Shown in pieces: positions 43,016 through 51,646 of a DNA stretch of 64,000 bases. The notes beneath the pieces are model-generated. The model was not told where the DNA came from, made no database searches, and saw nothing but the letters and a program-made list of their open reading frames with translations. The position numbers and the translations under genes were made by a program. Position 1 is the first letter of the stretch, and each line of letters opens with the position of its first letter. The stretch is from Selenomonas sputigena (GTDB taxonomy: Bacteria > Bacillota > Negativicutes > Selenomonadales > Selenomonadaceae): NCBI RefSeq assembly GCF_026015965.1, contig NZ_CP110383.1, positions 2,048,051 to 2,112,050 on the forward strand. Reading direction: 5' to 3'.

Positions 43016-44341
43016 TTACCAGAACATCTGCACGCGCGTGTAGAAGGTCTTCGCGCTGCGGCCGCTTCCGAGCGACTTGCCGTGGAAGTAGGCCATGTCG
43101 ATGTTCGTGTTCTTCATCGGCGCGTAGCTTGCGCCGACGACCCAGCCTTTCGTGCCGTACTCGCCGCCCGCCACGGGGATCTTGTAGGTCTGGCGGTGCA
43201 GCTCGTAGGTTGGCATGAGCGTGCTGTATCCGCCGAGGTGGCGATAGGCGAGGTACATGCCCCATGAGCCGGGGCTGGCGACGTTCGAGCCTTTGTAGTT
43301 GAGCTGAACGTCTGCCGACTGGTTGTAGTTGTCCGCTTCGAGATTCCTCGCGTAGTGCGCGGCGAGGGCGACATCCTTCGTGAAGCTGTACTTGCCGCCG
43401 ACGGAGAGGATGCCCGCCTTGTCCGTCACGGCGCCGTCGCGATAGGCGGGCAGGAATTGGAACACGTCCGAATCATAGTGGCGGTAGGCGACGCCGGCCT
43501 GCAGTTTTCCCGTCGCATGGTCGATGCCGATGCCGTAGTGCTTCGCCGTGTAGTCCGAGGCCGTGCGGCCGCCGAGCTTGTCCTTGCCGGAGACGCTCAA
43601 GGCGGCGTTCCCCATGTTCCAGCGTCCGCCTTCGACCATGATCTTCGTCTTTGTGCCGTAGGTCAAGATCGCGCCCGAGAACCACGAGTCTGCGACGAGG
43701 CCGTCGTCGGAGTACGACCAGAAGTGCGACATCTTGCCCGCCTGGATGCGCAGATTGCCGTAGTTGCCGTCGGCGTAGAGGTAGCTCAGGGCGACGTTGC
43801 TCGCCTGATCTTCTGAGAGCTTCACCGATCCGGTCAGACGTGCGCGCACCTTCCAATGATCGTTGACGGTGGCGACGGGCAGGAGGCGCAGCTGCAGCGT
43901 GTTGACCGAGTGCTTGTCGGTCGCGCCTGCGGCATTTTCGTCGCGGTGCGAGAGGTGGACGTAGCGAAGCTCGCCTTCCCACTTCACGTTGTCCACTTTT
44001 TGCTCAAGATTTTCGACGCGAACGCCGAGGTTGCCCAGCTCTTCCGCAAATTCCGCCGCGAGGCGGTCGATCATGGCCTTCTGCTGTGCATTGACCTGAT
44101 CTTCCTTCGCCATGGCTTTGGCGACCATCTGCGCCATCTCGTAGCGCGTGATTTCGTTCTGGCCGCGGTAAGTGCCGTCGCCGTACCCTTCGATGACGCC
44201 GTCGTCGGCAAGCTGTGCGACAGCGTCATACGCCCAGTGATCGGCGGGCACGTCGCTGAAGGGGTTCGCCGCCGCAGAGGCGAGGGCGGAGGATGTGAGG
44301 AGGGCGGCGCTAAGAGCCGCGCCGCATATATATTTTTTCAT
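43016..44341 (-). CDS. SLH-domain outer-membrane porin, second copy
   Basis: A 441-residue outer-membrane protein. A signal (MKKYICGAALSAALLTSSAL) is followed by an SLH domain nearly identical to that of the porin at 10897, a short coiled coil (AEELGNLGVRVENLEQKVDN) and a beta barrel ending in QMFW. The barrel sequence differs, so its pore selectivity is likely different. The ATG chosen has GAAAGG nine bases upstream; a TTG three codons earlier is less likely. It starts only 34 bases after the stop of the solute-binding protein gene with no terminator between, so it appears to be the last gene of the ABC importer operon. Confidence 0.9.
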   Translation of the reverse strand: MKKYICGAALSAALLTSSALASAAANPFSDVPADHWAYDAVAQLADDGVIEGYGDGTYRGQNEITRYEMAQMVAKAMAKEDQVNAQQKAMIDRLAAEFAEELGNLGVRVENLEQKVDNVKWEGELRYVHLSHRDENAAGATDKHSVNTLQLRLLPVATVNDHWKVRARLTGSVKLSEDQASNVALSYLYADGNYGNLRIQAGKMSHFWSYSDDGLVADSWFSGAILTYGTKTKIMVEGGRWNMGNAALSVSGKDKLGGRTASDYTAKHYGIGIDHATGKLQAGVAYRHYDSDVFQFLPAYRDGAVTDKAGILSVGGKYSFTKDVALAAHYARNLEADNYNQSADVQLNYKGSNVASPGSWGMYLAYRHLGGYSTLMPTYELHRQTYKIPVAGGEYGTKGWVVGASYAPMKNTNIDMAYFHGKSLGSGRSAKTFYTRVQMFW

Positions 44342-44375
44342 GAACAACAACCTTTCATTTTCTTTTGTTTCTGGC

Positions 44376-45887
44376 TCATTCCACCGTGATATCCTTCGTC
44401 AGCAGGTAGTAGTCGAGCGGGAAGATCTTGACGTTCTTGACGTTCGACTTGCCCACGACGGTCGTCGTCGGCACGATGAGGAAGATTGAGGGCTGATCTT
44501 CCATGATCTGCTGTGCCGCCTTCATGACGAGCGCATCTTTCTGTGCGGGGTCGAGCGCCGTGGCCATCTCGTCTATGATGGCGTCGAAGGCGGGGCTGGC
44601 GTAGCGGCTGTGGTTCGTGTTTTTGCCGCTCTTCGAGTAGAGCATGCCGCGCAGCCACGGGTACGGATCGTTCGTCGTCGCGACGGACCAATCTTCTTCG
44701 AGCAGGTCGAAGCCGCCGACTTCATCGACCTTGTCCGGCTCCTGCACATGAACCATCTTCACATCGATGCCGCCGGCACGAAGCTGCGATTCGATAGCTT
44801 CATAGAGCGTTGTCTTCGTGCCCCAGGTTGCGAAGCGGAGCGTCAAGGGCTTGCCGTCCTTTTCGTACATGCCCTGCGCGTTCTTCTTCCAGCCTGCCGC
44901 CGCAAAGAGCGCCTCGGATTTCGCCGGATCGTAGGTGACCTTCTGTCCCGTGTGCCCGTAGGGGACGCTCGGCGGGAACGGCTCGCCCGCTGCTACGGAA
45001 TTGCCGTAGGACTTGGCGAGGGCGTCGTTGTCGAGCATGTAGGCGAGCGCCTTTCTGAGGTTCTTGTCCGTGAAAATGCCATCGCCTTGGTATGGCGTGA
45101 CCATGAAGACGCGCACGCCTGTCGTCTCGTAGATAGTATAATCGGGCTTGTCTGCGAAGAGGCTGCGGTTTGCCTCCGTCATGCGCTGCATGAGGTCGAT
45201 CTCGCCCGACTGCAGAGCCATGGCGCGCGAGGTGTCGTCCTCGAAGAGCTTGACCGTGACCGTGTCAAGCCCGGGCTTGCCGTCCCAATAGTGCTCGTTG
45301 CGCTTCATCTGGATCTCCGATCCCTTTGTCCAGCCTGTGATGGTATAGGGTCCCGTGAGAACTGGTGTGGAGGCGACCTTCGACATGTCCGCCTGCGTGT
45401 TGACGATGATGAAGAGCGGGTCGGAAAGCGCCGAGATCAAGGAGGCGTTGGGCTCTTCCGTCTCGATGACGATGTTTTCCCCGTCTACGCGGATTTCTTT
45501 CGCGTGCAGAGCTTTCTTCGCACGGTCGTTTTCCTGCATCGTGCGTTCGAGCGACGCCTTGACCAGCTCGGGCGTCATCGGCGTGCCGTCCTGGAACTTC
45601 ACGTTCGGGCGGATGTGGAAGCGCCACGTCGTCGGATTGACGTTCTCCCACTTGTCGGCGAGCTGCGGCACGAACTTCATGTGCTCGTCGACGGCGACGA
45701 GCGTCTCGCCTGCGCCGATGCGCGTCAGCGTCCAGCCGTCCCAGGCGTGCGCGGGGTCGAGCGTCTCGCCGAACCACCAAAGGGCGAGATTGAGGTGCCC
45801 TGCCTTGCTCTTCATGCCGCCCCCGCCGCAGCCTGTGAAGGCCAGGAGGGAGCAGATGAGGAAGATCGCGGTAAAGATACGTTTCAT
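44376..45887 (-). CDS. ABC transporter substrate-binding lipoprotein, family 5 (Opp/Dpp/Nik type)
   Basis: A 503-residue lipoprotein. A signal with lipobox (LLAFTGC, Cys as lipidation site) leads to a family 5 fold: LNLALWWFGETLDPAHAWDG, WRFHIRPNVKFQDGTPMTPE and LRKALAYMLDNDALAK. The family binds oligopeptides, nickel or cobalt chelates, or opine metallophores; I cannot choose from sequence. GGGAGG lies seven bases before the ATG. It lies 211 bases after the second ATPase gene; that gap contains a small hairpin (GGACGC/GCGTCC at 45938-45953) but no clear terminator, so it may be in the same operon. Confidence 0.92.
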   Translation of the reverse strand: MKRIFTAIFLICSLLAFTGCGGGGMKSKAGHLNLALWWFGETLDPAHAWDGWTLTRIGAGETLVAVDEHMKFVPQLADKWENVNPTTWRFHIRPNVKFQDGTPMTPELVKASLERTMQENDRAKKALHAKEIRVDGENIVIETEEPNASLISALSDPLFIIVNTQADMSKVASTPVLTGPYTITGWTKGSEIQMKRNEHYWDGKPGLDTVTVKLFEDDTSRAMALQSGEIDLMQRMTEANRSLFADKPDYTIYETTGVRVFMVTPYQGDGIFTDKNLRKALAYMLDNDALAKSYGNSVAAGEPFPPSVPYGHTGQKVTYDPAKSEALFAAAGWKKNAQGMYEKDGKPLTLRFATWGTKTTLYEAIESQLRAGGIDVKMVHVQEPDKVDEVGGFDLLEEDWSVATTNDPYPWLRGMLYSKSGKNTNHSRYASPAFDAIIDEMATALDPAQKDALVMKAAQQIMEDQPSIFLIVPTTTVVGKSNVKNVKIFPLDYYLLTKDITVE

Positions 45888-46098
45888 GAATAAACCTCCC
45901 CGTGGAAAACGCATCAGCATTTTCCTGAATAAATCTCGGACGCTTCCGCGTCCGTCTCCTTGCAGGAACGGCTAAAAGACAAGGAATTGCGTACAGCCCC
46001 TTACTCTTGGCCGCACAGTTTTGTCATTCTGCATCCCTGCAATCTATGATACAAGCGGGGTGATGCCGCTTGGCAGACTCCGGTAAGATCGCGCGTCC

Positions 46099-46860
46099 TC
46101 AGCCGAGAAGCTCGCTCGCGTGCAGCAGCGCGAGAGTCGCTTCGTGCTTGGCGTGCGCGAGGTCTTTTGCCGCGAGCGTCTCGACGAAGCGGCCGTCCGC
46201 GAGCACATAGATGCGCTCCGCCACATGTTGCACGGCGCCGAGTTCGTGCCCGACGAAGAGTCCTGCGAAGCGGAAGCGTCGGCGCAGCGCGGCGATGAGG
46301 TCGAGGATTTCCTTCTGCGTGATGACGTCGAGTGCGCTCGTCGGCTCGTCGAAGAGCACGATGTCCGGCTCTTGGAGCAGCGTTCGCGCGATGATGACGC
46401 GCTGCAGCTCGCCGCCCGAAAGCTGGTGCGGCAGGGCGGCGAGGACGGCGGGCGCGAGATGCACCTCGGCGAGCATGGCGAGGATGCGGCTTTCGAGCGC
46501 GTCTTTCGTCTCGCCTGCCTTTTCGAGCGCCGTGCGGAAGAAGTCGCGCATCTGCATTCGCGGCGAAAAGGCTTCGCGCGGATCTTGAAAGACCATGCGC
46601 ACGACGCCCCTTTTTTGTACTGTGCCTTCGTCGGGCAGCTCTGAACCCGCGATGATGCGAAAGAGCGTCGACTTGCCCGAGCCGCTCGCGCCGACGATGC
46701 CGCAGACTTCGCCGGGCGCGAGGCGAAGCGATACGCCGCGCAGGACTTCTTGCCTGCCGCGCGGCGTATCGAAGGACTTCTTTACGTCCGTGACCTCAAG
46801 GAGCGCGCGCATGTCTTCGTGCACGTCAGGCATTTCGCCTGTCCTCTTTTCTGCCGTCAT
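46099..46860 (-). CDS. ABC transporter ATP-binding protein (OppF/NikE type)
   Basis: A 253-residue ATPase subunit. Walker A GASGSGKST, Q-loop VFQDPREAFSP, signature LSGGELQR and Walker B IVLFDEPTSALD are intact, and GHE replaces the usual H-loop context (FVGHELGAV). Motifs and length match the second ATPase of dipeptide/nickel importers. The start overlaps the stop of the first ATPase gene as ATGA, with GGAGGTGAAGTC upstream. Confidence 0.94.
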   Translation of the reverse strand: MTAEKRTGEMPDVHEDMRALLEVTDVKKSFDTPRGRQEVLRGVSLRLAPGEVCGIVGASGSGKSTLFRIIAGSELPDEGTVQKRGVVRMVFQDPREAFSPRMQMRDFFRTALEKAGETKDALESRILAMLAEVHLAPAVLAALPHQLSGGELQRVIIARTLLQEPDIVLFDEPTSALDVITQKEILDLIAALRRRFRFAGLFVGHELGAVQHVAERIYVLADGRFVETLAAKDLAHAKHEATLALLHASELLG

Positions 46861-47672
46861 GACTTCACCTCCAAGATTGCCGCCAAGAGTTCCTTCGTGT
46901 AGGCTTCCTGCGGCGCTTCCATGACTTCCTGCGTCGGGCCGGTTTCTACGATGCGCCCGTCCTTCAAGATCAGCAAGCGGTCGCCGAGGTAGGCGCCCGC
47001 GCGGATGTTGTGCGTGACGAAGATGAGAGCCGCGCCGCGCGACTGGTGGAGCTTCATGCGGTCGAGGAATTCGAGCGAAGCGATGGGGTCGAGCGCACTC
47101 GTCGGCTCGTCGAGCAGGAGGAGCTTCGGCGAGAGCGAGAGCGTGATCGCCGTCGCCGTGCGCTGGCGCTCGCCGCCCGACAGTTGGAACGGGTAGGCGC
47201 TGAGCACGCGCTTCGGCTCGCTGAAGCCGACGGCTCTGAGGCGGTCTTCCATCAGAGCCGGCCACTCCTTCTTGAGAACGCCGTGTGTACGCAGAAAGTC
47301 CTCGTATTGGCGGCGCACGCGCAGGTTTTGGTTCAGGTAGTTGCCGGGATTCTGGAAGACCATGGCGAAGTCGCGCCCTGCCAGTTCCTTTTGCAGCGCG
47401 GCATTCTTCAAAAGCGGTGCGCCGTGGTAGAGGATGTCGCCCGCGATCGCTTTGCCCTCGTGCGGCAGAAGCCCGAGGATGGCGCGCAGGAGCGTCGATT
47501 TGCCCGAGCCGCTTGCACCGATGATGGAAAGCGCCTCGCCTGCCTCCAATGCGAGCGACACGTCGTCGAGGACGCGCTTTTTCGCCACATCAATGGAAAG
47601 ATGATCGACGGCGAGGAAGGGCAGATGCGGCGAGGATTTCGCGCTGTGCGCGGCTGTGTTCTTTTCGCTCAT
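46857..47672 (-). CDS. ABC transporter ATP-binding protein (OppD/NikD type)
   Basis: A 271-residue ATPase subunit with Walker A GASGSGKST, Q-loop VFQNPGNYLNQ, signature LSGGERQR, Walker B LLLLDEPTSALD and H-loop FVTHNI. The N-terminal 20 residues (SEKNTAAHSAKSSPHLPF) are an extension of no clear use. The C-terminal peptide-importer zinc-type extension is short. ATGA overlaps join it to both the permease before and the ATPase after, so the core transporter is a tightly coupled unit. Confidence 0.94.
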   Translation of the reverse strand: MSEKNTAAHSAKSSPHLPFLAVDHLSIDVAKKRVLDDVSLALEAGEALSIIGASGSGKSTLLRAILGLLPHEGKAIAGDILYHGAPLLKNAALQKELAGRDFAMVFQNPGNYLNQNLRVRRQYEDFLRTHGVLKKEWPALMEDRLRAVGFSEPKRVLSAYPFQLSGGERQRTATAITLSLSPKLLLLDEPTSALDPIASLEFLDRMKLHQSRGAALIFVTHNIRAGAYLGDRLLILKDGRIVETGPTQEVMEAPQEAYTKELLAAILEVKS

Positions 47673-48514
47673 GATTTCTCCCCCCTCCTTTCCCAGCGCG
47701 GCTCAAAGATGTCGCGCAGTTCATCGCCCATGAGGCTGAAGAGGATGACCGTGATGAAGATGGCAAGTCCGGGGAACATCAAGAGCCACGGTGCCGTCTG
47801 CATGTAGTCCTTCGATCCCATGAGGAGCATGCCCCATTCGGGCGTCGGCGGCTGGATGCCGATGCCGATGAGCGACAGTCCCGCGACGATGAGCACGATG
47901 TCGCTCAAGTGCTGGAAGAAGAAGACGAACATCTGCGGCACGACGTTCGGCAGCACATAGCGAAAGAGCCGCCGCGAAAACGGGATGCCAGACGCGTCAG
48001 CGTAGCGCACGTAAGGCTTCTCGCGCTCCGTGCGAACGATCGTGCGCACGATGCGCGCATACTCCGCCCACGTTGTGATGAAGACGGCGAGGATGACGTT
48101 GCCGACGTTCGGCCCCAGGAAGCCGAGGAGCGCGACGAGGAAGACGCGGCTCGGAAAGGCGAGGAAGAAGTCGACGATTCCCGTCGAGATGAGCTGCATG
48201 CGGCCGCGCGTCAGAGCCATCGCCGCGCCGACGCCGATGCCGAAGACGGCAGACAGGATGCCGCTCACAAGAGATGCCGAAAGGCTCGCCTGGCCGCCGA
48301 CGAGGACGCGCGAGAGAAGGTCGCGTCCGAGCTGATCCGTACCGAGGATGTGCTCTGCCGACGGCGGCAGGAGGCGTGCGCCCATATCGTTCGTATAGGC
48401 GTCGTAGGGGAGGAAAGGCGGCACGGCGAACATCGCGGCGATCCACAGGAGAAGGAGCGCCGCGAGCACGCAGAAGAGCGGGTCGCGCCTCATGCGCGAG
48501 AAGAAGAGGCCCAT
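47669..48514 (-). CDS. ABC transporter permease (DppC/NikC type)
   Basis: A 281-residue inner-membrane permease with about six helices (CVLAALLLLWIAAMFAVPPF first). HILGTDQLGRDLLSRVLVGG and the EAA loop region (YVRYADASGIPFSRRLFRYV to LPNVVPQ) are typical of the second permease of Dpp/Nik importers. It starts one base after the first permease stop and overlaps the next gene by ATGA. Confidence 0.94.
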   Translation of the reverse strand: MGLFFSRMRRDPLFCVLAALLLLWIAAMFAVPPFLPYDAYTNDMGARLLPPSAEHILGTDQLGRDLLSRVLVGGQASLSASLVSGILSAVFGIGVGAAMALTRGRMQLISTGIVDFFLAFPSRVFLVALLGFLGPNVGNVILAVFITTWAEYARIVRTIVRTEREKPYVRYADASGIPFSRRLFRYVLPNVVPQMFVFFFQHLSDIVLIVAGLSLIGIGIQPPTPEWGMLLMGSKDYMQTAPWLLMFPGLAIFITVILFSLMGDELRDIFEPRWERRGEKS

Positions 48515-48515
48515 G

Positions 48516-49451
48516 TCAGCCCACCTCCTGTTCGCGCACCTTGGGATTCAGCCACAGGCAGAGGATGTCCGCCGCGAGGTTGACGAGGATGAAGATGCCC
48601 GCGCCCCAGAGAACGTAGGCCTGCATGAGCGTGAAGTCGTTGTTCTTTATGGCCTCGACCATCAAAAAGCCCATGCCGCGCCAGCCGAAGATCGCCTCGA
48701 TGACGACCGTGCCGCCCAAGAGACTGCCAAAGGACAGGCCGAACATCGTGATGATGTTCGGCAGCGCGTTCGGCATGATGTAGCGCCAGAGGATGCGCGA
48801 ATCGGAAAGCCCGAGGGCGCGCGCGCCCGTCACATAGTCCTTTTGATGCTCTTCGAGGAGCGCACCGCGCAGACGGCGCACATACAGCCCCATGTAGTAG
48901 AAGGAGAGCACGAGAGACGGCAGAATCAGCCCTGTGAGTCCCGTCGTATGGATTGGTATCAAAGACAGCTTGACCGAGAAGATGTAGATGAAGATCAAGG
49001 ACAGCCATATCGTTGGTATCGTGATACCAAAGAACGAGCCGAAGCGAATGACGAGATCGAGCGGCCGCGCATAGAAGCGAAATGCGAGAACTGCGAGCGG
49101 CACGGAGATGAGGATCGAAAGCCCCATCGCCGAAACCGCCAGAAGAATCGTGTTTGGTATCGCGTCCTTTAAGAGCGTCGCCACGGGCATGGAGAAGAGC
49201 AGCGAGTAGCCGAGATCGCCCGAGAGGAGGTCGCGCAGCCATACGAAATACTGCACCCAGATCGGCTCGTCGAGTCCGTAGCGCACGCGCACCTCCGCGA
49301 TCAGCTCGGGTGTCGGGATGATTCCCGAGCGAATCATGTAGAGCTTCACGGGATCAGAGTCCGACGTGTGCATGAGGAGGAACGTGATGACCGAGAGCAA
49401 AAAGAGGATGACGAGCATCATCAAGAGACGACGCAGGAGGATTTGTGCCAT
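48516..49451 (-). CDS. ABC transporter permease (DppB/NikB type)
   Basis: A 311-residue inner-membrane permease. The first helix (LLMMLVILFLLSVITFLLMH), the periplasmic DPVKLYMIRSGI stretch, LGYSLLFSMPVATLL and the EAA loop (YVTGARALGLSDSRILWRYI to MPNALPN) identify the first permease of Dpp/Nik importers. AAAGGAAAG precedes the ATG; a longer frame upstream has no such site. It follows the PepSY gene by 31 bases. Confidence 0.94.
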   Translation of the reverse strand: MAQILLRRLLMMLVILFLLSVITFLLMHTSDSDPVKLYMIRSGIIPTPELIAEVRVRYGLDEPIWVQYFVWLRDLLSGDLGYSLLFSMPVATLLKDAIPNTILLAVSAMGLSILISVPLAVLAFRFYARPLDLVIRFGSFFGITIPTIWLSLIFIYIFSVKLSLIPIHTTGLTGLILPSLVLSFYYMGLYVRRLRGALLEEHQKDYVTGARALGLSDSRILWRYIMPNALPNIITMFGLSFGSLLGGTVVIEAIFGWRGMGFLMVEAIKNNDFTLMQAYVLWGAGIFILVNLAADILCLWLNPKVREQEVG

Positions 49452-49482
49452 ATATCTTTCCTTTCTGTTCGATTGCGCTGCC

Positions 49483-50781
49483 TTACGGCCGCTTGGCGAA
49501 AAGCCATGCAGCAAGGCTTACGGCGAGGACAAGAAGCCAGGCAAGGGAGCCGCTCGTGTTGCCGAGGAAGGTGTCCGAGAGCGGTGCCGTCATGCCGATG
49601 AGGGAAAGCCCCGCGAGGAGCGCCGGCAGTTTCCAAACGGACGCCATGAGGGCGCGGCCTCTTCCGTCGGCAAAGACAGGGCGGCGCTCCTTCTGCCTGT
49701 GGCAACGACGCCACCAGCCGAGGAAGCCCGTGACGATGACGGTGATCGTCAAGATGTCGAGCAGCGCCCAAAAGAGCTTCAGGAGAATCGTCGAATGGTT
49801 GTGGATGTGGAGGTCGAGCAGCGAGGCGCAGACGGCCAAGTAACGCGGCAGCGGCTCTGTGAAGTGCAGGAGCTCGCCGTCTGCCGTGCGGGAAAAGAGC
49901 ACCTTCTGCCCCATGAACATCGCGGGGTGTGCCGCATCCGTAAGGTAGAGCGTCGCGGGGAGCTTGCCCGTCGCGGCCTCCATGCTCAGGACGTCCTGCT
50001 CGGGGAAGGCTTCTTTCGCATAGGCGAGCATGTCCTCGTAGCGGACGCTCGCAGCATCCCCCTGCGGCGCGTGGGCGTCGACATCCGCGAGGTAAGCGCC
50101 GTAGCCCACGGAGAAGATGACGATGGCAACGCCGCTCAAGGTCAGAAGCCCCGCCCAGACCGCCGTGACGACGCCGAGGAAGTTGTGCCAGTCGAAGGAG
50201 CTGCCCGCCGAGACGCCGCCGCGCGTGCCGCCGAAAAGGCGGCGGCGCATGAAGGTCGGATAGAGCAGCAGGCCGCCGAGAATGGAGAGGAAGCTGAGGA
50301 AACACATAATGCCGAGGAAGATCATGCCGCCCTGCCCCATGGCGAGCCGCAGGTGCAGGATGTGCAGCGTGTGCATGAGGCTCGCGACAGCAGGCGACTT
50401 CACTGCGCCGCTGCGCCACGGAACGGCCTGTTCCGTCATGGGCGAATAGGCGATCTGCGTGCCGCCCATGCTCATGCGCCCCGTGCGCCCGTGACTGCCC
50501 TTGTCAGCGATGCGGTAGAGCAGAAGCCCATGCTCGGGCATGGCGGAAATGGCCTGCACCTTCTTGTCGGGGTTCTCTTCCAGGACCTTGTCGAGTCCGG
50601 CAGAAGTTCCCTGCCAGAGCACATGGTAGGAGGAGTCTCCCGCATGGGGCAGAGGCTCGACGCGGTTCCACTGCGTGATCTCCTCCTTGAAGAGAAGAGG
50701 CAGCCCCGTGAGGCAAAGCAGGAGGAAAAACACTGCACAGATCGCACTGATCCAGCGGTGCAGACGATAGAGAAGTAACAT
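49483..50781 (-). CDS. PepSY-associated transmembrane protein (PiuB-like)
   Basis: A 432-residue inner-membrane protein of the PepSY-TM family. Helix 1 holds the typical RLHRWISAICAVFFLLLCLTG. A periplasmic PepSY-like part follows, then helices with MHTLHILHL, FDWHNFLGVVTAVWAGLLTLSG and LDLHIHNHSTILLK, whose histidines could bind haem. Family members work with iron or metallophore uptake, in some cases as reductases. It is the first gene after a cobalamin riboswitch and terminator and the first of the ABC importer operon. AAGGAGT lies eight bases before the ATG. A link to cobalt or corrinoid uptake is inferred from the riboswitch. Confidence 0.87.
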   Translation of the reverse strand: MLLLYRLHRWISAICAVFFLLLCLTGLPLLFKEEITQWNRVEPLPHAGDSSYHVLWQGTSAGLDKVLEENPDKKVQAISAMPEHGLLLYRIADKGSHGRTGRMSMGGTQIAYSPMTEQAVPWRSGAVKSPAVASLMHTLHILHLRLAMGQGGMIFLGIMCFLSFLSILGGLLLYPTFMRRRLFGGTRGGVSAGSSFDWHNFLGVVTAVWAGLLTLSGVAIVIFSVGYGAYLADVDAHAPQGDAASVRYEDMLAYAKEAFPEQDVLSMEAATGKLPATLYLTDAAHPAMFMGQKVLFSRTADGELLHFTEPLPRYLAVCASLLDLHIHNHSTILLKLFWALLDILTITVIVTGFLGWWRRCHRQKERRPVFADGRGRALMASVWKLPALLAGLSLIGMTAPLSDTFLGNTSGSLAWLLVLAVSLAAWLFAKRP

Positions 50782-50837
50782 GAAAAAGACTCCTTTCTTT
50801 TCAGAAGTGCAAAGAGCGAACCAATGACGACATTCGC

Positions 50838-50882
50838 AAAATAAAAGCAGCCTCTCTTTCCTGCAAAGGAAAGAGAGGCTGC
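50838..50882 (-). terminator. riboswitch-controlled intrinsic terminator
   Basis: GCAGCCTCTCTTTCC and GGAAAGAGAGGCTGC form a perfect 15-bp stem with a 6-base loop, followed on the minus strand by TTTTATTTT. It sits between the cobalamin aptamer and the first coding gene, so it is probably the expression platform that stops transcription when cobalamin binds. Confidence 0.88.
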
Positions 50883-51014
50883 AAAATATCCTTGCCTTGC
50901 CGCATGCCGTGCTGCATGTGCACACGAAACCATCGCTGGAACAGCATCCAAAAGACGTGAACCAATCGCAAGGCGCAGATCCCCTCCCCATCGTTCGCAG
51001 GTCAGACGGTGATC

Positions 51015-51165
51015 GTCGATCAGGCAGTTCTCCTGGCTCCAGTTCATCGCTCCTCTGCGCCTTCCCGGGTTTCCCCAGTGACTTTTCCTGCAGATTCGCT
51101 CGCTGTTACAGTGGCGGGACCGCGCCGGCTCTTCCGGCTTCTCTATTGAGTCTTGCGACACCTGA
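51015..51165 (-). promoter_or_regulatory. cobalamin (B12) riboswitch aptamer
   Basis: On the minus strand the conserved parts occur in the right order: GAAGCCGG, then CCCGCCACTGTAAC, then GTCACTGG and CCGGGAAGG, and finally GAGCCAGGAGAACTGCCTG, which is the B12-box region. A terminator follows about 130 bases downstream. High adenosyl- or methylcobalamin is expected to turn the downstream PepSY/ABC/porin genes off. The outer P1 ends are not certain. Confidence 0.88.
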
Positions 51166-51308
51166 TCCGTCAATATGCTGTTTGTTGTTTATCGTAATGA
51201 TGGCTTCCAAGAGGAAGAATATCATTGCTTTCGGTTATTGTCAAGAGATGTCGGCAGGCGTATCACAACCAGCATCGGATTCCATCTTTTCACTCTGAAG
51301 CTGTCTTC

Positions 51309-51335
51309 TTGACAATAGTCAAATTCAGATATAAT
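51309..51335 (+). promoter_or_regulatory. promoter and operator of the Phd/ParE pair
   Basis: TTGACA, 15 bases, TATAAT. The -35 is inside a small palindrome (TTGAC, AATA, GTCAA). TCTTGACAAT at 51307-51316 is also repeated in inverse at 51236-51245 (ATTGTCAAGA). Such sites fit autorepression by an antitoxin. Confidence 0.6.
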
Positions 51336-51362
51336 ATGACTATATCAATGGGAGGGATTTTT

Positions 51363-51644
51363 ATGTCGTCATTAGCGGAAACGATTCGCCCTTCGGCAGA
51401 CCTGCGCGGCAGATACAGCGAGATTTCGCGGCAGTGCAGGGAGGATCGCAAGGCCGTGATCATCACGGTGAACGGGCGCGGAGACACGGTGTCTCTCGGA
51501 TATGAGCAGTACCAGCAGATGAAAGCACAGATTGAGCTTCTTGAAATCCTCGGGGAAGCGGAAGAAGATGTCCGAAACGGACGGGTCGCTCCCATGCAGG
51601 AGAGCTTTGATTCGCTTCGCGCGGAACTCCTTTCGAGGGAATAG
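51363..51644 (+). CDS. Phd/YefM-type antitoxin
   Basis: A 93-residue protein whose first 60 residues resemble the DNA-binding fold of Phd/YefM antitoxins (RPSADLRGRYSEISRQCRED, AVIITVNGRGDTVSLGYEQY). The C-terminal tail is helical and acidic, as needed to wrap a ParE/RelE toxin. GGGAGGG lies just before the ATG. The toxin gene follows two bases later. Autorepression through the upstream inverted repeats is likely. Confidence 0.85.
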   Translation: MSSLAETIRPSADLRGRYSEISRQCREDRKAVIITVNGRGDTVSLGYEQYQQMKAQIELLEILGEAEEDVRNGRVAPMQESFDSLRAELLSRE

Positions 51645-51646
51645 CG

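Noticed and set aside
42800-43267. 155-codon plus-strand frame over the ppx promoter
   Set aside because: It covers the promoter, the operator-like repeats and a terminator, and is antisense to the porin end; no ribosome site.
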